Assembly: GCF_018918285.1 (NCBI RefSeq) | Contig: NZ_JAHLQF010000001.1 | Coordinates: 1,069,284-1,133,283 of the forward strand | Direction of reading: 5' to 3' | DNA from: Clostridium mobile | GTDB lineage: Bacteria > Bacillota > Clostridia > Clostridiales > Clostridiaceae | DNA length: 64,000 nucleotides | Shown: positions 9,189 to 18,282 of the stretch, piece after piece | Position numbering within the stretch: position 1 is the first letter of the stretch | Layout of the letters: the number at the start of each line of letters is the position of its first letter | Translations under genes and position numbers: made by a program | Notes under the pieces: model-generated | Databases searched by the model: none | What the model saw: only the letters and a program-made list of their open reading frames with translations | What the model was told of the DNA's origin: nothing

Positions 9189-9344
9189 TTAGCAGCGGTT
9201 GTCCTTTCCTGGCTCAGCACAATATCCACACGCTGTCATATCACTTAATGAACAATCGGATGAAGGAAAAGAAGCCATGCCTTCAGATTGATTATTAGTT
9301 TTTATTTCTTTTAAATCCAAATCAAAATCTTTAAAGTTACTCAT
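9189..9344 (-). CDS. lanA1: Class I lanthipeptide precursor, copy 1
   Basis: This 51-residue precursor is the first after lanB on the transcript. It has the same leader with the FDLD box and the same Ser/Thr/Cys-rich C-terminal region as copy 2. The only amino-acid change is EPGKDNRC instead of EPGKNNRC at the C-terminus. GAAAGGGG lies 7 bases before ATG. The short spacer that follows repeats the spacer in front of it, which shows unit duplication. The product is probably dehydrated by LanB and cyclised by LanC; the cleavage site and number of rings cannot be read from sequence. Confidence 0.88.
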   Translation of the reverse strand: MSNFKDFDLDLKEIKTNNQSEGMASFPSSDCSLSDMTACGYCAEPGKDNRC

Positions 9345-9392
9345 AACAATTCCCCTTTCTAATTTCCAATATGTTTTTGTTTTTATTAGCTC

Positions 9393-9418
9393 TTACGACC
9401 CCTTTGATGACCTACTGA
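9393..9418. repeat. Right arm of the 26-bp inverted repeat around the precursor genes
   Basis: This arm begins TTACGACCCCTTTGATGA and ends CCTACTGA. It lies between the lanB stop and precursor copy 1 and pairs with 8894-8919 with one mismatch, enclosing both precursor genes (about 470 bases). Confidence 0.9.
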
Positions 9419-9436
9419 AACAAACCTAAAATACAG

Positions 9437-12400
9437 TTATTTTCTATTTGTATGCTTCCACTTTTCTATTAAAGCGTATAGAGAATGTCTTATAATTGAT
9501 AAATATTTTCCTTCATATTCTATAATTCCAGTCATACGATTACAATACATATGGGTTACGGAAAGTACTATGTTTTTTTTAGTGTTCGTTATCTTCTTAT
9601 TTTGAATCTGCTTTTCTAACTCACTTTTGAAATCATATAATGTTACTTGCCTCTTTTTGTAGGCATCCATTACGTCTAGTAATCTGCCATCAATTTCTTT
9701 TAACTCTCTCTTAAAGATACATTCTGTAATTCTAAGATAGTTGGACCTTGATTTTCTAAATTCATCTTTGTATTGATTTCTCAAGTTTTCTTCATCTAGA
9801 ATCTGAAATAATTCCTTTTCATCATGAGTTAGCTCTTTTAATATCGATATCATGCCCACCATGTATGCTAGCTCCCTATCCTTCTCATTTTCTAAATCAA
9901 ATAAATTTAGCATGTTTATTACAAAAATACTATCAGCATAAAAGAGTTGTTCCGCATGTTCTATTAACTCTAATCCACCATATCTATTTGTTTCTCTTTC
10001 ATACACATCAAATACATTCCTATTAACTAAGCAGTTTTTTTGTAATTCGAAAATCCAAGAATTAATCCTGTGTAATTTATTTAATGCAATACTCTCGTTT
10101 TCAAATTTAAATCTTAGACGCAGATGTTTCCCACTATCTGAGTACCTAATAAAGAAGAATTTCTGTGCATCTAACTCATTTAATAAGCTTGATAATTCTT
10201 TCGTTAACAATTCATTTTCTTTATTTCCTACTCCATATAATTTCATGTAAATCCAACCATCAGCCCCTAAAGGAAATCTATTATTTTTATTTTGAAAGAT
10301 CCTATTGTCTTGTACAAAGTCATATTTCATATTTTGCAACATCAATTCATTTTTTGTTTCATGTTGTATGAATGAGAAAACAAATTCTGATATATAATAA
10401 TCTTCCTTCAAATCCTTAACAATTGGTTCCCGAAGTATTTCAGTTTCGCATAAGTTCAATTTATCATTATTCCTAACTGATAAGTATATAAAGCGCAAAG
10501 ATTCTTCCAGTTTTAAGTCAATTAATAATCGATTATCACCTTCACATAGATATACATATTCATCAATTTTATATGTATGGATGACTTTATCAAAACTCTT
10601 TTTAAAAGTTTCAAAACTTTTTACATTAAAGTCTTCAATGCTAAAATTCCAACTTCTTGGATGAATTATAATATTTTCAAACTTAATCCTTGGAGTATAA
10701 ATATATTCATTTTTATAAAGATTAAAAATTCTATTAATTACTTTATCTTCATACTCATCAGAAATTGTTCTTAAGAAACTTATCATCTTACTATTTAAAC
10801 GAGAGACTAACATATTATCCATAACTACTTTACACTTTTTCTTTTTGCTTATTGATTTTATGTATAATTCTCTCTCCTGTGACAACCCTATGCATAAATC
10901 ATTTATGTGAATTTCTTCAGACACAGTTTCATCAGTACAAGCTATCGCCAAATAATATTCATGATTTTTATATCTATTTATAATGTTATTTACTCTTCCA
11001 TTAACAGACATTTCTCTTACTTCTAAAATTAAATAATCATTTTTAGTTAATTCAATCTCCTTTGAGTATATTTCATTATATCTTGTTATTAATTGTTTGT
11101 TAAAAGTATCATAAAACCTTTGAAACATACTTCCAGCTTTATTAGAACCTGCATTTGGTCCAACGATAATATTATAATTTTTTCCATTTAAACCCTTATC
11201 ATTTCTGGTTATATAAAAACTCATATCAAAAGATTTTGGAGCCTTTATATTTTTTTTCTTATTGGATATTGTTGAAAAATCCTCATTGTATAAATTAACT
11301 TCTTTGCTACCATTCATCAAAGCTAAGATAATTTTGTTATCAATTATTTTTTTTATTTTTTTTTCTCTCTCAGTTATAGTCTCATTAGAATTTTCCAATA
11401 ATTCTAATCCATTAAACCCATTTTTATCAATAACATCAATTAATGGCACTTCAACGTTCAATCCAAATTTTTCTGAAAATGCTTCTTTGAATTTGTTTAG
11501 TTTTGAATATTCAGTGGCGTCCATAGAGATATTGGTTAAACAATTTACAAAATGCTCTAATTCTTTCTTAATCTTATCTGCTAAGCAGTTTTTGTTCAAA
11601 ATTAAGCCTTTATTAACCTCTAAATAGTTTTTTGATTTATAAATACTCTGCATTTTATCATAAATCATTTCTATCATTTTTGATTTATTTTCAACTTTGC
11701 AATATTGCTCTAATAACATTTCAATTTCTTTGAGCTTGTCCACTAACTCACTAACATGCTCATTATCCTTCAGCTCATTAATAACATGACCTAACGCATT
11801 ATCACAATAAGCAGGTATCCTTAAGTTAGTTATTAAATATTCATTTTCTATTAACTGAAGTAAAGTTCGGTTAATTAGTTCCTCAGGAGCATCTTTATAT
11901 GCTGCTTTTATAATATTTTTTATTTCTAGAAAAGGTATGAATTTTTCTGTTTTTCCTCTAATAAGCTCAATCAAACCTGTGTATTGTATATCATTTTCTT
12001 CAACCTTCTCCTTATCTTCTTTAGGAGCACCATGATTAGAAAAATAAGGATTTTTGAGTCTTTTTCCCCATAAATAACAAATAGGATTGAACTTTACTTT
12101 TAATTGATAAACTACATTAATATCGCTCTCAAATTCATGTATTACATGAGCCATCCATTGTGTGTCTATTTTAACATCTTTTATGTATTCTTTTTGATTC
12201 ATAACAATCTCAGTCTGATTTGAAAATTCACCCAGCCCTACTCCTGCTAACAATCCAAAAGGAGTTGGTCTAGTAGATGCTCTTATCATATAATTTAATA
12301 TTCCAGAATTTAAATTTCTAATTTTTTTCTCACTAGTTGAAGGATTCTTTAGACTCTGATATAAAGATCTACTTGATATTAATAAACTTTCTTCAATAAA

Positions 12401-12535
12401 ATTATTTAAGTAAATATCCTTAGAAATATAATCTATTATATTGCACTTTGAAGTACTAAATTCAAAAAAAGTTTTTAACGATAACGCTGGAACTCTAACC
12501 ATAAAAATATCACTACATAAATATTCCACAGTCAT
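9437..12535 (-). CDS. lanB: Full-length lantibiotic dehydratase LanB
   Basis: At 1032 residues this is a full-length class I dehydratase. The N-terminal glutamylation domain opens with FMVRVPALSLKTFFEF and STRPTPFGLLAGVGLGEF (near 85), both typical of the family. The C-terminal glutamate-elimination (SpaB_C-like) domain starts near 745, with PLGADGWIYMKLYG and FFIRYSDSGKHLRLRF. Such enzymes use glutamyl-tRNA to dehydrate Ser/Thr in the precursor. The ATG is only 2 bases from GGGAGG, while GTG at codon 3 is 8 bases from it, so the true start may be two codons later. It is the first gene of the operon with precursors and lanC. Confidence 0.95.
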   Translation of the reverse strand: MTVEYLCSDIFMVRVPALSLKTFFEFSTSKCNIIDYISKDIYLNNFIEESLLISSRSLYQSLKNPSTSEKKIRNLNSGILNYMIRASTRPTPFGLLAGVGLGEFSNQTEIVMNQKEYIKDVKIDTQWMAHVIHEFESDINVVYQLKVKFNPICYLWGKRLKNPYFSNHGAPKEDKEKVEENDIQYTGLIELIRGKTEKFIPFLEIKNIIKAAYKDAPEELINRTLLQLIENEYLITNLRIPAYCDNALGHVINELKDNEHVSELVDKLKEIEMLLEQYCKVENKSKMIEMIYDKMQSIYKSKNYLEVNKGLILNKNCLADKIKKELEHFVNCLTNISMDATEYSKLNKFKEAFSEKFGLNVEVPLIDVIDKNGFNGLELLENSNETITEREKKIKKIIDNKIILALMNGSKEVNLYNEDFSTISNKKKNIKAPKSFDMSFYITRNDKGLNGKNYNIIVGPNAGSNKAGSMFQRFYDTFNKQLITRYNEIYSKEIELTKNDYLILEVREMSVNGRVNNIINRYKNHEYYLAIACTDETVSEEIHINDLCIGLSQERELYIKSISKKKKCKVVMDNMLVSRLNSKMISFLRTISDEYEDKVINRIFNLYKNEYIYTPRIKFENIIIHPRSWNFSIEDFNVKSFETFKKSFDKVIHTYKIDEYVYLCEGDNRLLIDLKLEESLRFIYLSVRNNDKLNLCETEILREPIVKDLKEDYYISEFVFSFIQHETKNELMLQNMKYDFVQDNRIFQNKNNRFPLGADGWIYMKLYGVGNKENELLTKELSSLLNELDAQKFFFIRYSDSGKHLRLRFKFENESIALNKLHRINSWIFELQKNCLVNRNVFDVYERETNRYGGLELIEHAEQLFYADSIFVINMLNLFDLENEKDRELAYMVGMISILKELTHDEKELFQILDEENLRNQYKDEFRKSRSNYLRITECIFKRELKEIDGRLLDVMDAYKKRQVTLYDFKSELEKQIQNKKITNTKKNIVLSVTHMYCNRMTGIIEYEGKYLSIIRHSLYALIEKWKHTNRK

Positions 12536-12646
12536 ATCCTCCCATCTTTATTCAAACGCATTTACTCTACTGGAAACTAATTAGAGTACCTTTAATAAAC
12601 ATAATTTCCAAATATTTTACATAACTTACATTATTTTATTAACCGT

Positions 12647-12675
12647 ATTGTATCACATTTTATTGTAAATATCAA
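12647..12675 (-). promoter_or_regulatory. Candidate sigma-A promoter of lanB
   Basis: On the minus strand TTGATA (12670-12675) and TACAAT (12647-12652) are separated by 17 bases, close to consensus. The implied leader before lanB is about 100 bases. No matching direct repeats of the kind upstream of the LanFEG/RK pair are seen here. Confidence 0.6.
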
Positions 12676-12866
12676 TTAAATATGCTATTTTATACTAAAT
12701 AAGGTTAATTGTAGAAATTTAGCATAATGTGTATATTGGATAAAAAATAATGTTATAGATTCACTAATTAAAATATTTTTATGAAGCTTTTTAATTTAAG
12801 ACATGATGTATATGATTTCAGCTACTTATTAAAAGAAATAAAGACATAAGAAAGGCAAAAAATGAT

Positions 12867-12903
12867 AAATAGTATTGTAGCTTATTTAGTTACAATACTA
12901 TTT
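12867..12903 (-). terminator. Hairpin terminator of the deformylase-like gene
   Basis: AAATAGTATTGTA pairs with TACAATACTATTT (13 bp, 11-base loop); on the minus strand it is followed by ATCATTTTTT. It separates the deformylase-like gene from the lanthipeptide operon. Confidence 0.6.
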
Positions 12904-12976
12904 ATAAATATGGAATATCCTAAATTTTAAAATAATGGCCTTTACATGAACTTACTTATTTACAAGTTCGTCTAAC

Positions 12977-13480
12977 TTAAAAGCATCCAGATTTATTTTT
13001 ATTTACCCTAAATGATTTATTATCAATTGCTCTCTGTACCGCTAATATACCATCTAAATGATCATATTCATGCTGTATCAATTCTGATAAATCACCTTCA
13101 AACTCTAAAATACAATCATTCCATTCTAAATCTTTATAATATACTTTACACTTTCTATATCTATATAGTTTAACTTCTAAACCCGGATAACTCATGCAGT
13201 CATCCCACATTTCAAATTTATCATCCTCTATAAATTCAAGTCTAGGGTTTATAAAGGCTATAGAATTATTATCAAAATTCATATATATTATTCTATAAAG
13301 CTCATCTATCTGTGGTGCTGCTATAGCTCTTCCAAAACCATATTTATCTCTAAAATCCATCATGGTATCATGTAAATCTTCAACTATTTCCTTTGCCTTA
13401 TTAAGTTCATCTCTTGCAATTTCTTTACAAGCCTTATATAAATTTTCGTTTCCTAATAAAAGTATTTCTCTTACAGCCAT
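12977..13480 (-). CDS. Peptide deformylase-like metalloprotein
   Basis: The 167-residue protein has the three deformylase motifs in order: GRAIAAPQI (motif 1, GxGLAAPQ type), DDCMSYPGL (motif 2, normally EGCLS) and QHEYDHLDG (motif 3, HExxH). The metal ligands Cys, His and His are all kept, but motif 2 is changed from Glu-Gly to Asp-Asp before Cys. It therefore resembles secondary deformylase-type enzymes rather than the housekeeping copy. Such enzymes remove N-formyl groups from nascent proteins. It stands alone, with its own terminator, upstream of the lanthipeptide operon. Whether it deformylates general proteins or specific peptides is unknown. Confidence 0.85.
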   Translation of the reverse strand: MAVREILLLGNENLYKACKEIARDELNKAKEIVEDLHDTMMDFRDKYGFGRAIAAPQIDELYRIIYMNFDNNSIAFINPRLEFIEDDKFEMWDDCMSYPGLEVKLYRYRKCKVYYKDLEWNDCILEFEGDLSELIQHEYDHLDGILAVQRAIDNKSFRVNKNKSGCF

Positions 13481-13622
13481 TACTTTCTCCCCCTTTTTAT
13501 TTAAATATTTATCTATACATTTATTTATATATTTTAAATTTATAGTTTTATTTCCTTGATATAAAGTTAAATTTACCTAAGACTTGATTTTAAGCTCATA
13601 TTAACTTTATTATGGGACAAAA

Positions 13623-14114
13623 TTACTCCCAAAAATCTTTGTGGGTAATACTTATATCATTCTCTGAGCTTATCTTTATATCAAATTTACCGCTTGCATT
13701 TTTCCCAACAATTCTAACAAGATATTTTCCGTCTTTAGGTGTAGTAAACTCTAAGTTTTCTCCTTCCTTTGATTCATGCATGGCTATATTTTTATAATCT
13801 GAATCTAATACTACAATGTAAAATTGACCTTTTTCAATTTTTGTATTATCTTCTAAAACTATTTTATTATCCTTGCTAGATTCAAATTCTATTAAAGACC
13901 ATTTTCCTGTAAATCCTGAAAAATCAAAACTTGCCCCATTTTCAGTGTATTGTTGATTAACATGCTCTAGAAAAGTTCTATTTTCCTCTTTGCTTGTTAA
14001 ATAACTATTAGATGTAATACCTGCAAAATTATTATTGTATACAAATATTCCTCCTACAATAATTATTAACAATACTATGGACCAACTTATAAGTGCCTTA
14101 TTCTTATTATTCAT
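13623..14114 (-). CDS. Membrane-anchored hypothetical protein
   Basis: A 163-residue protein with one N-terminal membrane helix (about 8-27) and a positive-inside start, followed by an extracytoplasmic region of alternating strands (WSLIEFESS, QFYIVVLDS, GKYLVRIVGKNASGKFDIKI). The last part resembles a small beta-sandwich of the pre-peptidase C-terminal or CBM type, but the match is only by pattern. An AGGAG site lies 11 bases before ATG. No family name can be given. The neighbouring genes are unrelated singletons. Confidence 0.6.
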   Translation of the reverse strand: MNNKNKALISWSIVLLIIIVGGIFVYNNNFAGITSNSYLTSKEENRTFLEHVNQQYTENGASFDFSGFTGKWSLIEFESSKDNKIVLEDNTKIEKGQFYIVVLDSDYKNIAMHESKEGENLEFTTPKDGKYLVRIVGKNASGKFDIKISSENDISITHKDFWE

Positions 14115-14181
14115 TTTACTACTAACTCCTTTATACTTCTTATACTAAGTAATAAAACTCTAGTTAATAACATACCAATAA

Positions 14182-14622
14182 TTATATATCTTTACTCATC
14201 ATTGTTATTTCATCAGGTACTTCGTACGCATTTCTTCTATAGAACCCCTCTGTTTTATCGGATTTTGATGTAAACAGATGTATGACATTTACACCTGTTT
14301 CTTTTAAATGTTTTTCTAAACACCTTAACATTTTACTTCCAATTCCATTCTTCTGAGTGTTTGTATCTATAAAAAACTCTTTTATATTATAGTGAAATCC
14401 ATCATACCATTGTTCATAGTTCCCCATAATAACTCCTACTATTTTATTGTGTTTCTTATAAACTAATCCTTTAAAATTAGGTGTTTTATATATATCTTCT
14501 AATCTCTTACGAGCAGTATTGAAGTTCCATTTATCATTCCAAGGTTCTGCATTAAATGCTGCTATGAATAAATTTGAGCATTCATCTAAATTATCATATT
14601 TAAGATTTTCAATTGACTCCAC
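14182..14622 (-). CDS. GNAT family N-acetyltransferase
   Basis: The start is set at GTG because GGAGGG lies 8 bases upstream, whereas an ATG 12 codons earlier has no ribosome binding site. The 146-residue protein shows the GNAT core: EPWNDKWNF, a beta-strand pair GLVYKKHNKIVGVIMG, and the acetyl-CoA pyrophosphate loop TQKNGIGSKMLRCLEKHL (Q/RxxGxG/A), then FYRRNAY near the C-terminus. The EPWNDxW motif occurs in small-molecule acetyltransferases including AAC(6')-related ones, but the substrate cannot be assigned. It is a single gene downstream of the DUF4261 gene. Confidence 0.8.
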   Translation of the reverse strand: MESIENLKYDNLDECSNLFIAAFNAEPWNDKWNFNTARKRLEDIYKTPNFKGLVYKKHNKIVGVIMGNYEQWYDGFHYNIKEFFIDTNTQKNGIGSKMLRCLEKHLKETGVNVIHLFTSKSDKTEGFYRRNAYEVPDEITMMSKDI

Positions 14623-14690
14623 GTCTATATCCCTCCAATCAATTGATTTTAGTTTCATTTCTATGGTGTTATTAAGGTTTTTACATATCT

Positions 14691-15596
14691 TTATCTTGGT
14701 GTATTTATCTCATTTTGATTTATTTTTTCTATTACTAGCGTACCTAATGGACTTTCTAGATACTCATTTTCTCTATACACATCTCTAAATTTTAAATAAA
14801 CCTCTTCTTCTATTTGTAACGTATGTCCACTCGCTACTATAGCTTGATTTTCATAGATATAATAAAATATATTATTAAATATTTCATTTATTTCGGACGC
14901 TTCCTTAATATCCCCTAAATATGCAAAATCATTTAATCCAAATATGTGATTACCTTTTGTAAACATCCAAGTTCCATAATCCATCGGCATCTTAATAAAA
15001 TTTGTCCATAACATTAGTGGTGGCACTTCCCTAGAAGCCATCAACATTTCCTTCCCAACTAAATCTTCAACAACATATGCTGGCTGACATGTCCAGGCAC
15101 CTTCATTAATAATTCCTACTAACCCCTTTTCCTTAAAGCCGTATATTACCTTATACAAAGCTATATATTTTTCTGAAGGATCTAGATTTTGTCCATCATA
15201 GTAGCAAATTATATGTGCTTTATGATTTCTGATATTATCTTTATCCTCTGGCTTCCAATAAGAACAATCCACAGTATAATTGATAACGTCATCCGGCAAA
15301 GGAGCATTAAATCCAACTAATTTTATCTTGTGATCATCAAATTCAATTACAGACAATAATGTCTCTCCATTATTCAATTCCTTTTCTATGGTAACTTCTA
15401 CCTCTGTATTTAATTTTTCTATTTTCTCTATTCTTTCACTTAGGTTTTTGCCATCTATTATAGGAAGACTATCAAATACCATGATTAATGCTGGTCCATC
15501 TTCTAAATTTAAATCTTTATCTTCATTCTCTGCTCTATCTTGTTTAAGTTCCTTTTTGTTTTCTTTTCTACCCAAAAATTTATCTATTAATCCCAT
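14691..15596 (-). CDS. DUF4261 domain protein
   Basis: The 301-residue protein has a charged N-terminal 30 residues followed by a DUF4261-type body: ALIMVFDSLP, DCSYWKPEDKDNIRNHKAH, EGAWTCQPAYVVED, PPLMLWTNF and GLNDFAYL. The family is frequently found as an orphan or as an immunity-type protein next to polymorphic toxins (established association, not shown here). GGAG precedes ATG by 7 bases. No toxin gene lies beside it. It has no signal peptide, so it is probably cytosolic. Confidence 0.75.
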   Translation of the reverse strand: MGLIDKFLGRKENKKELKQDRAENEDKDLNLEDGPALIMVFDSLPIIDGKNLSERIEKIEKLNTEVEVTIEKELNNGETLLSVIEFDDHKIKLVGFNAPLPDDVINYTVDCSYWKPEDKDNIRNHKAHIICYYDGQNLDPSEKYIALYKVIYGFKEKGLVGIINEGAWTCQPAYVVEDLVGKEMLMASREVPPLMLWTNFIKMPMDYGTWMFTKGNHIFGLNDFAYLGDIKEASEINEIFNNIFYYIYENQAIVASGHTLQIEEEVYLKFRDVYRENEYLESPLGTLVIEKINQNEINTPR

Positions 15597-15703
15597 TGCT
15601 ACTCTCCAACTTTCTATATTTATTTATTTCCCTTTGCCATTCTTCCGCCTTTTTATTTATCCCTTTTATAAATGTATCTTTGCCATTACAATAAGCTTAA
15701 ATA

Positions 15704-16423
15704 TCATATTTCTCTAGAATTACTATAATCATTATCTGTACTCATGAAGTCGGCCCTAAAATTATCAAAATCAGAATAACATTCATTACTCACAGGTACT
15801 ACTATATCAGAAGCTTCTAATATTCCGGTGTTGTGCAATAATGCATAATTAACTACATGCTTTAACGCTTTTAAATTATCCTCATCCATTATTCTTGAAA
15901 CTAAATTTTTATAGGTAGGATCCTCTATTAACTCTTTTAAATAACTCAACTTAGAATTATCTATATACCCACCTCCACAATAGTTTTTAGTTATTAGTCC
16001 ATTACTTTCATCTTCAATTTTCTTGAATGTATTTGGTGAAAGCTCAACTAAGCTTTCTAGTAGTCCATTAAATGTTTTCTTACTGTTATTTAATAGTTTA
16101 TTAAACATGTTTTTGTTTTTGCTTTCTTCCATACAAATAAAGCTTATACAGCCTTGCCTTGAATACCAATAGGGATGAATATATCCTGCTATTGCTGCAG
16201 CGGCAAATCCATAGGTTTCTCCAAATCCACATTCTCCATTAAGTAATTCATCTCTAAATTCTTCTAATCTCATATATATGTTTTTAATACTCTCTTGTTT
16301 ATTCTCGTCTTTTGATATCATTAACGCCCTTTCTTCTGATAAGCTTGACTTTTCAATAACATCAAATATAAAAGTTTTTAATTCCTCCCTTGTAATTGGG
16401 TGAAATGTTATATCAAATCCCAT
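15704..16423 (-). CDS. Hypothetical protein (possible immunity type)
   Basis: The 239-residue cytosolic protein begins GFDITFHPITREELKTFIFDV and contains ETYGFAAAAIAGYIHPYWYSRQG and NYCGGGYIDNSKLSYLKEL. It looks mainly helical. I do not recognise a named family, although the size and isolated position beside DUF4261 are typical of immunity-type genes. AAAGGAGAAATAATT precedes ATG. Its stop is separated from the DUF4261 gene by about 100 bases with no clear terminator, so co-transcription is possible. Confidence 0.6.
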   Translation of the reverse strand: MGFDITFHPITREELKTFIFDVIEKSSLSEERALMISKDENKQESIKNIYMRLEEFRDELLNGECGFGETYGFAAAAIAGYIHPYWYSRQGCISFICMEESKNKNMFNKLLNNSKKTFNGLLESLVELSPNTFKKIEDESNGLITKNYCGGGYIDNSKLSYLKELIEDPTYKNLVSRIMDEDNLKALKHVVNYALLHNTGILEASDIVVPVSNECYSDFDNFRADFMSTDNDYSNSREI

Positions 16424-16507
16424 AATTATTTCTCCTTTTGCATTTATTGTGAATTAACTATGTAAAGAAATTTTCTATTATAAATTATGTTTTATTTATG
16501 AACACTT

Positions 16508-17110
16508 TTACCCTCGTTCACAGGAAAAACAAAAATAATCACTATCCTTTATTTCGTTGTTTTTAAAATTATATTTACTGGCACTTTCTAATAAAGTACC
16601 ATCTTCTGGTATAGGTTCCTTTTTACTAGAAACATATCCCATATTTTTATGATGTTCCTTTAAACCCTTTCTTGTTTTTGAATGGGCAATAATAAATTTT
16701 CCACCTATTTTTAAATTATCGTAAGCATTTTTAAAGACCATATCTAGATTGTTAAAATGAGGTATACTATTATAAATAATTATATAATCAAAGGGATTTT
16801 CAAATGACACTACCCTTTCAAAGTCTGCTTGTCTAACATCCACTTCTGGGTAAATATCAAGAAATTTATTTACCATATTTTCTGATATATCTATTGCAAT
16901 ATATTTGGAAAGATTTTTATCTTTAAGAATAGAAAAAAGAACTCCAGTTCCACAAGCTACATCTAAGACTGTGGCATTCTTTTGAATATTAAACTTCTCA
17001 ATAAAGTCAAAAGCTACATCATAATTCCTCTTTGGTATATTATCATTCCAATGCTTTGCTTTTTCATCAAACTCGTTGATTTCAATATGTTCTCTTAATT
17101 TATCTTCCAT
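16508..17110 (-). CDS. Class I SAM-dependent methyltransferase
   Basis: The 200-residue protein carries the Rossmann SAM-binding motif ATVLDVACGTGVLFSIL (near 40-56), an acidic strand end IAIDIS (motif II) and YIIIYNSIPHF (motif IV), followed by KIGGKFIIAHS (motif V-VI). The substrate is not evident. The C-terminus ends in CFSCERG. A GGAGG site lies 7 bases before ATG. It stands 38 bases after the hydrolase gene upstream and may be co-transcribed with it. Confidence 0.85.
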   Translation of the reverse strand: MEDKLREHIEINEFDEKAKHWNDNIPKRNYDVAFDFIEKFNIQKNATVLDVACGTGVLFSILKDKNLSKYIAIDISENMVNKFLDIYPEVDVRQADFERVVSFENPFDYIIIYNSIPHFNNLDMVFKNAYDNLKIGGKFIIAHSKTRKGLKEHHKNMGYVSSKKEPIPEDGTLLESASKYNFKNNEIKDSDYFCFSCERG

Positions 17111-17147
17111 TTAAAATCCTCCCTGGTAAATAATTTCTTACATTAAA

Positions 17148-18101
17148 TTATTTATTATCTACATTGATAAAATCAATTATAGCTTCACTAATCTCGTTAG
17201 GATAATATTGATGGATATAATGTCTACCATTTAATTCTATCAATTTCGCTTTTTTAGCTTTTTTAATATATTCATCCTGTATACCTTTAACAGAAGGAAT
17301 CATTTCATACATATTAGGAGTTGTAATAAATAAAATAGGGATTTCATAAGTATAAGGTTTATCGTCCACAAACTTAATACTTTCATTTAATAATTTCATT
17401 TCATTTTTCACATTAGAATTCATTGCATTTCTTATAAACAAACTTCTATCAATATCCCAAAATTCCTTAGAAACTTCCTTGTATTCATTTTGCTCTCCTC
17501 TTAAAAGAGCCATGATTTTATTATTTAAAGTGATTCCTCTAATTAAACCTGTAGATTTAAGAAATGGAATTATACTTTCAAGTGGTTGAAATGGTCGTTG
17601 CCAATCCTTATAAACCTTTGGTACTGGTGCATCTAACATAACTATATTTGCTACTTCATTGGGATAAGCTTGTGAATAAGCAATACTTATAGTGCCTCCA
17701 AGAGAATGACCAACTAAAGTATATGGTGGATTTTCTCCACTAATTTTAAGAGCCTCATTCATTTCTTTAATAATATTTTCCATGCTTCTCTTTGATTTAC
17801 TTATATCACTAAATCCATACCCAAATCTTTCTACTACAACCACTCTATTATTCTCTGATAATCTACTCCATAAAGGCTGAAAATCTACATAAGGTGATGA
17901 AGTTCCATAACCAGGTATTAATACAATGGTATTATCACCACTACCAGTGCCAAATATATGCATCTTATTGTCATTTATCTCAACTAATTTCCCAGGTGCA
18001 ATATATTTGTTTTTATCTAATCTTCCACAGATAATTTCAATTATAAAACCTATTAATAGGCAACCGACTAATATTAAAATTATCTTTTTATATATTTTCA
18101 T
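17148..18101 (-). CDS. Membrane-anchored or secreted alpha/beta hydrolase
   Basis: The 317-residue protein has an N-terminal hydrophobic helix (about 7-25), then the alpha/beta hydrolase fold: IVLIPGYGTSSPYVDF (oxyanion region), VVVERFGYGFSD, and nucleophile elbow LVGHSLGGTIS (serine near residue 130). An acid is expected in the segment around ILFITTPN and a catalytic histidine near GRHYIHQYYP. The substrate class (esterase, lipase or peptidase) cannot be set. GGAGG precedes ATG by 4 bases. It lies downstream of an MFS transporter with about 180 bases between. Confidence 0.85.
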   Translation of the reverse strand: MKIYKKIILILVGCLLIGFIIEIICGRLDKNKYIAPGKLVEINDNKMHIFGTGSGDNTIVLIPGYGTSSPYVDFQPLWSRLSENNRVVVVERFGYGFSDISKSKRSMENIIKEMNEALKISGENPPYTLVGHSLGGTISIAYSQAYPNEVANIVMLDAPVPKVYKDWQRPFQPLESIIPFLKSTGLIRGITLNNKIMALLRGEQNEYKEVSKEFWDIDRSLFIRNAMNSNVKNEMKLLNESIKFVDDKPYTYEIPILFITTPNMYEMIPSVKGIQDEYIKKAKKAKLIELNGRHYIHQYYPNEISEAIIDFINVDNK

Positions 18102-18282
18102 ACTACCTCCAAAAATTTGAAATTATTTCTTAATTACTTGACCTCTCTATTTAGACAAACCTCATTTGCATAATCCCATTATTATCTAAAATTAATAGTT
18201 TGGGGTCCGTAATCATTTCGGATATCTTTGCTAGTTCTTTAATTTTATTTCAAGTCATTGGTTGTATACAAGAATGCATGTC

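Larger units (their letters stand above)
8928..9397 (-). repeat. Tandem 215-bp precursor units (two full, one partial)
   Basis: Units start at 8928, 9143 and 9358, exactly 215 bases apart. The first two hold a leader-adjacent spacer plus one precursor gene each; the third retains only the spacer (AATTTCCAATATGTTTTTG...). The two precursor coding copies are almost identical, so duplication is recent or homogenised. Confidence 0.85.
12536..12976. other. Intergenic region upstream of the lanthipeptide operon
   Basis: This 441-base stretch holds the candidate lanB promoter (12647-12675) and a hairpin that terminates the upstream deformylase-like gene (12867-12903). I see no supported coding sequence in it. 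Confidence 0.6.
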
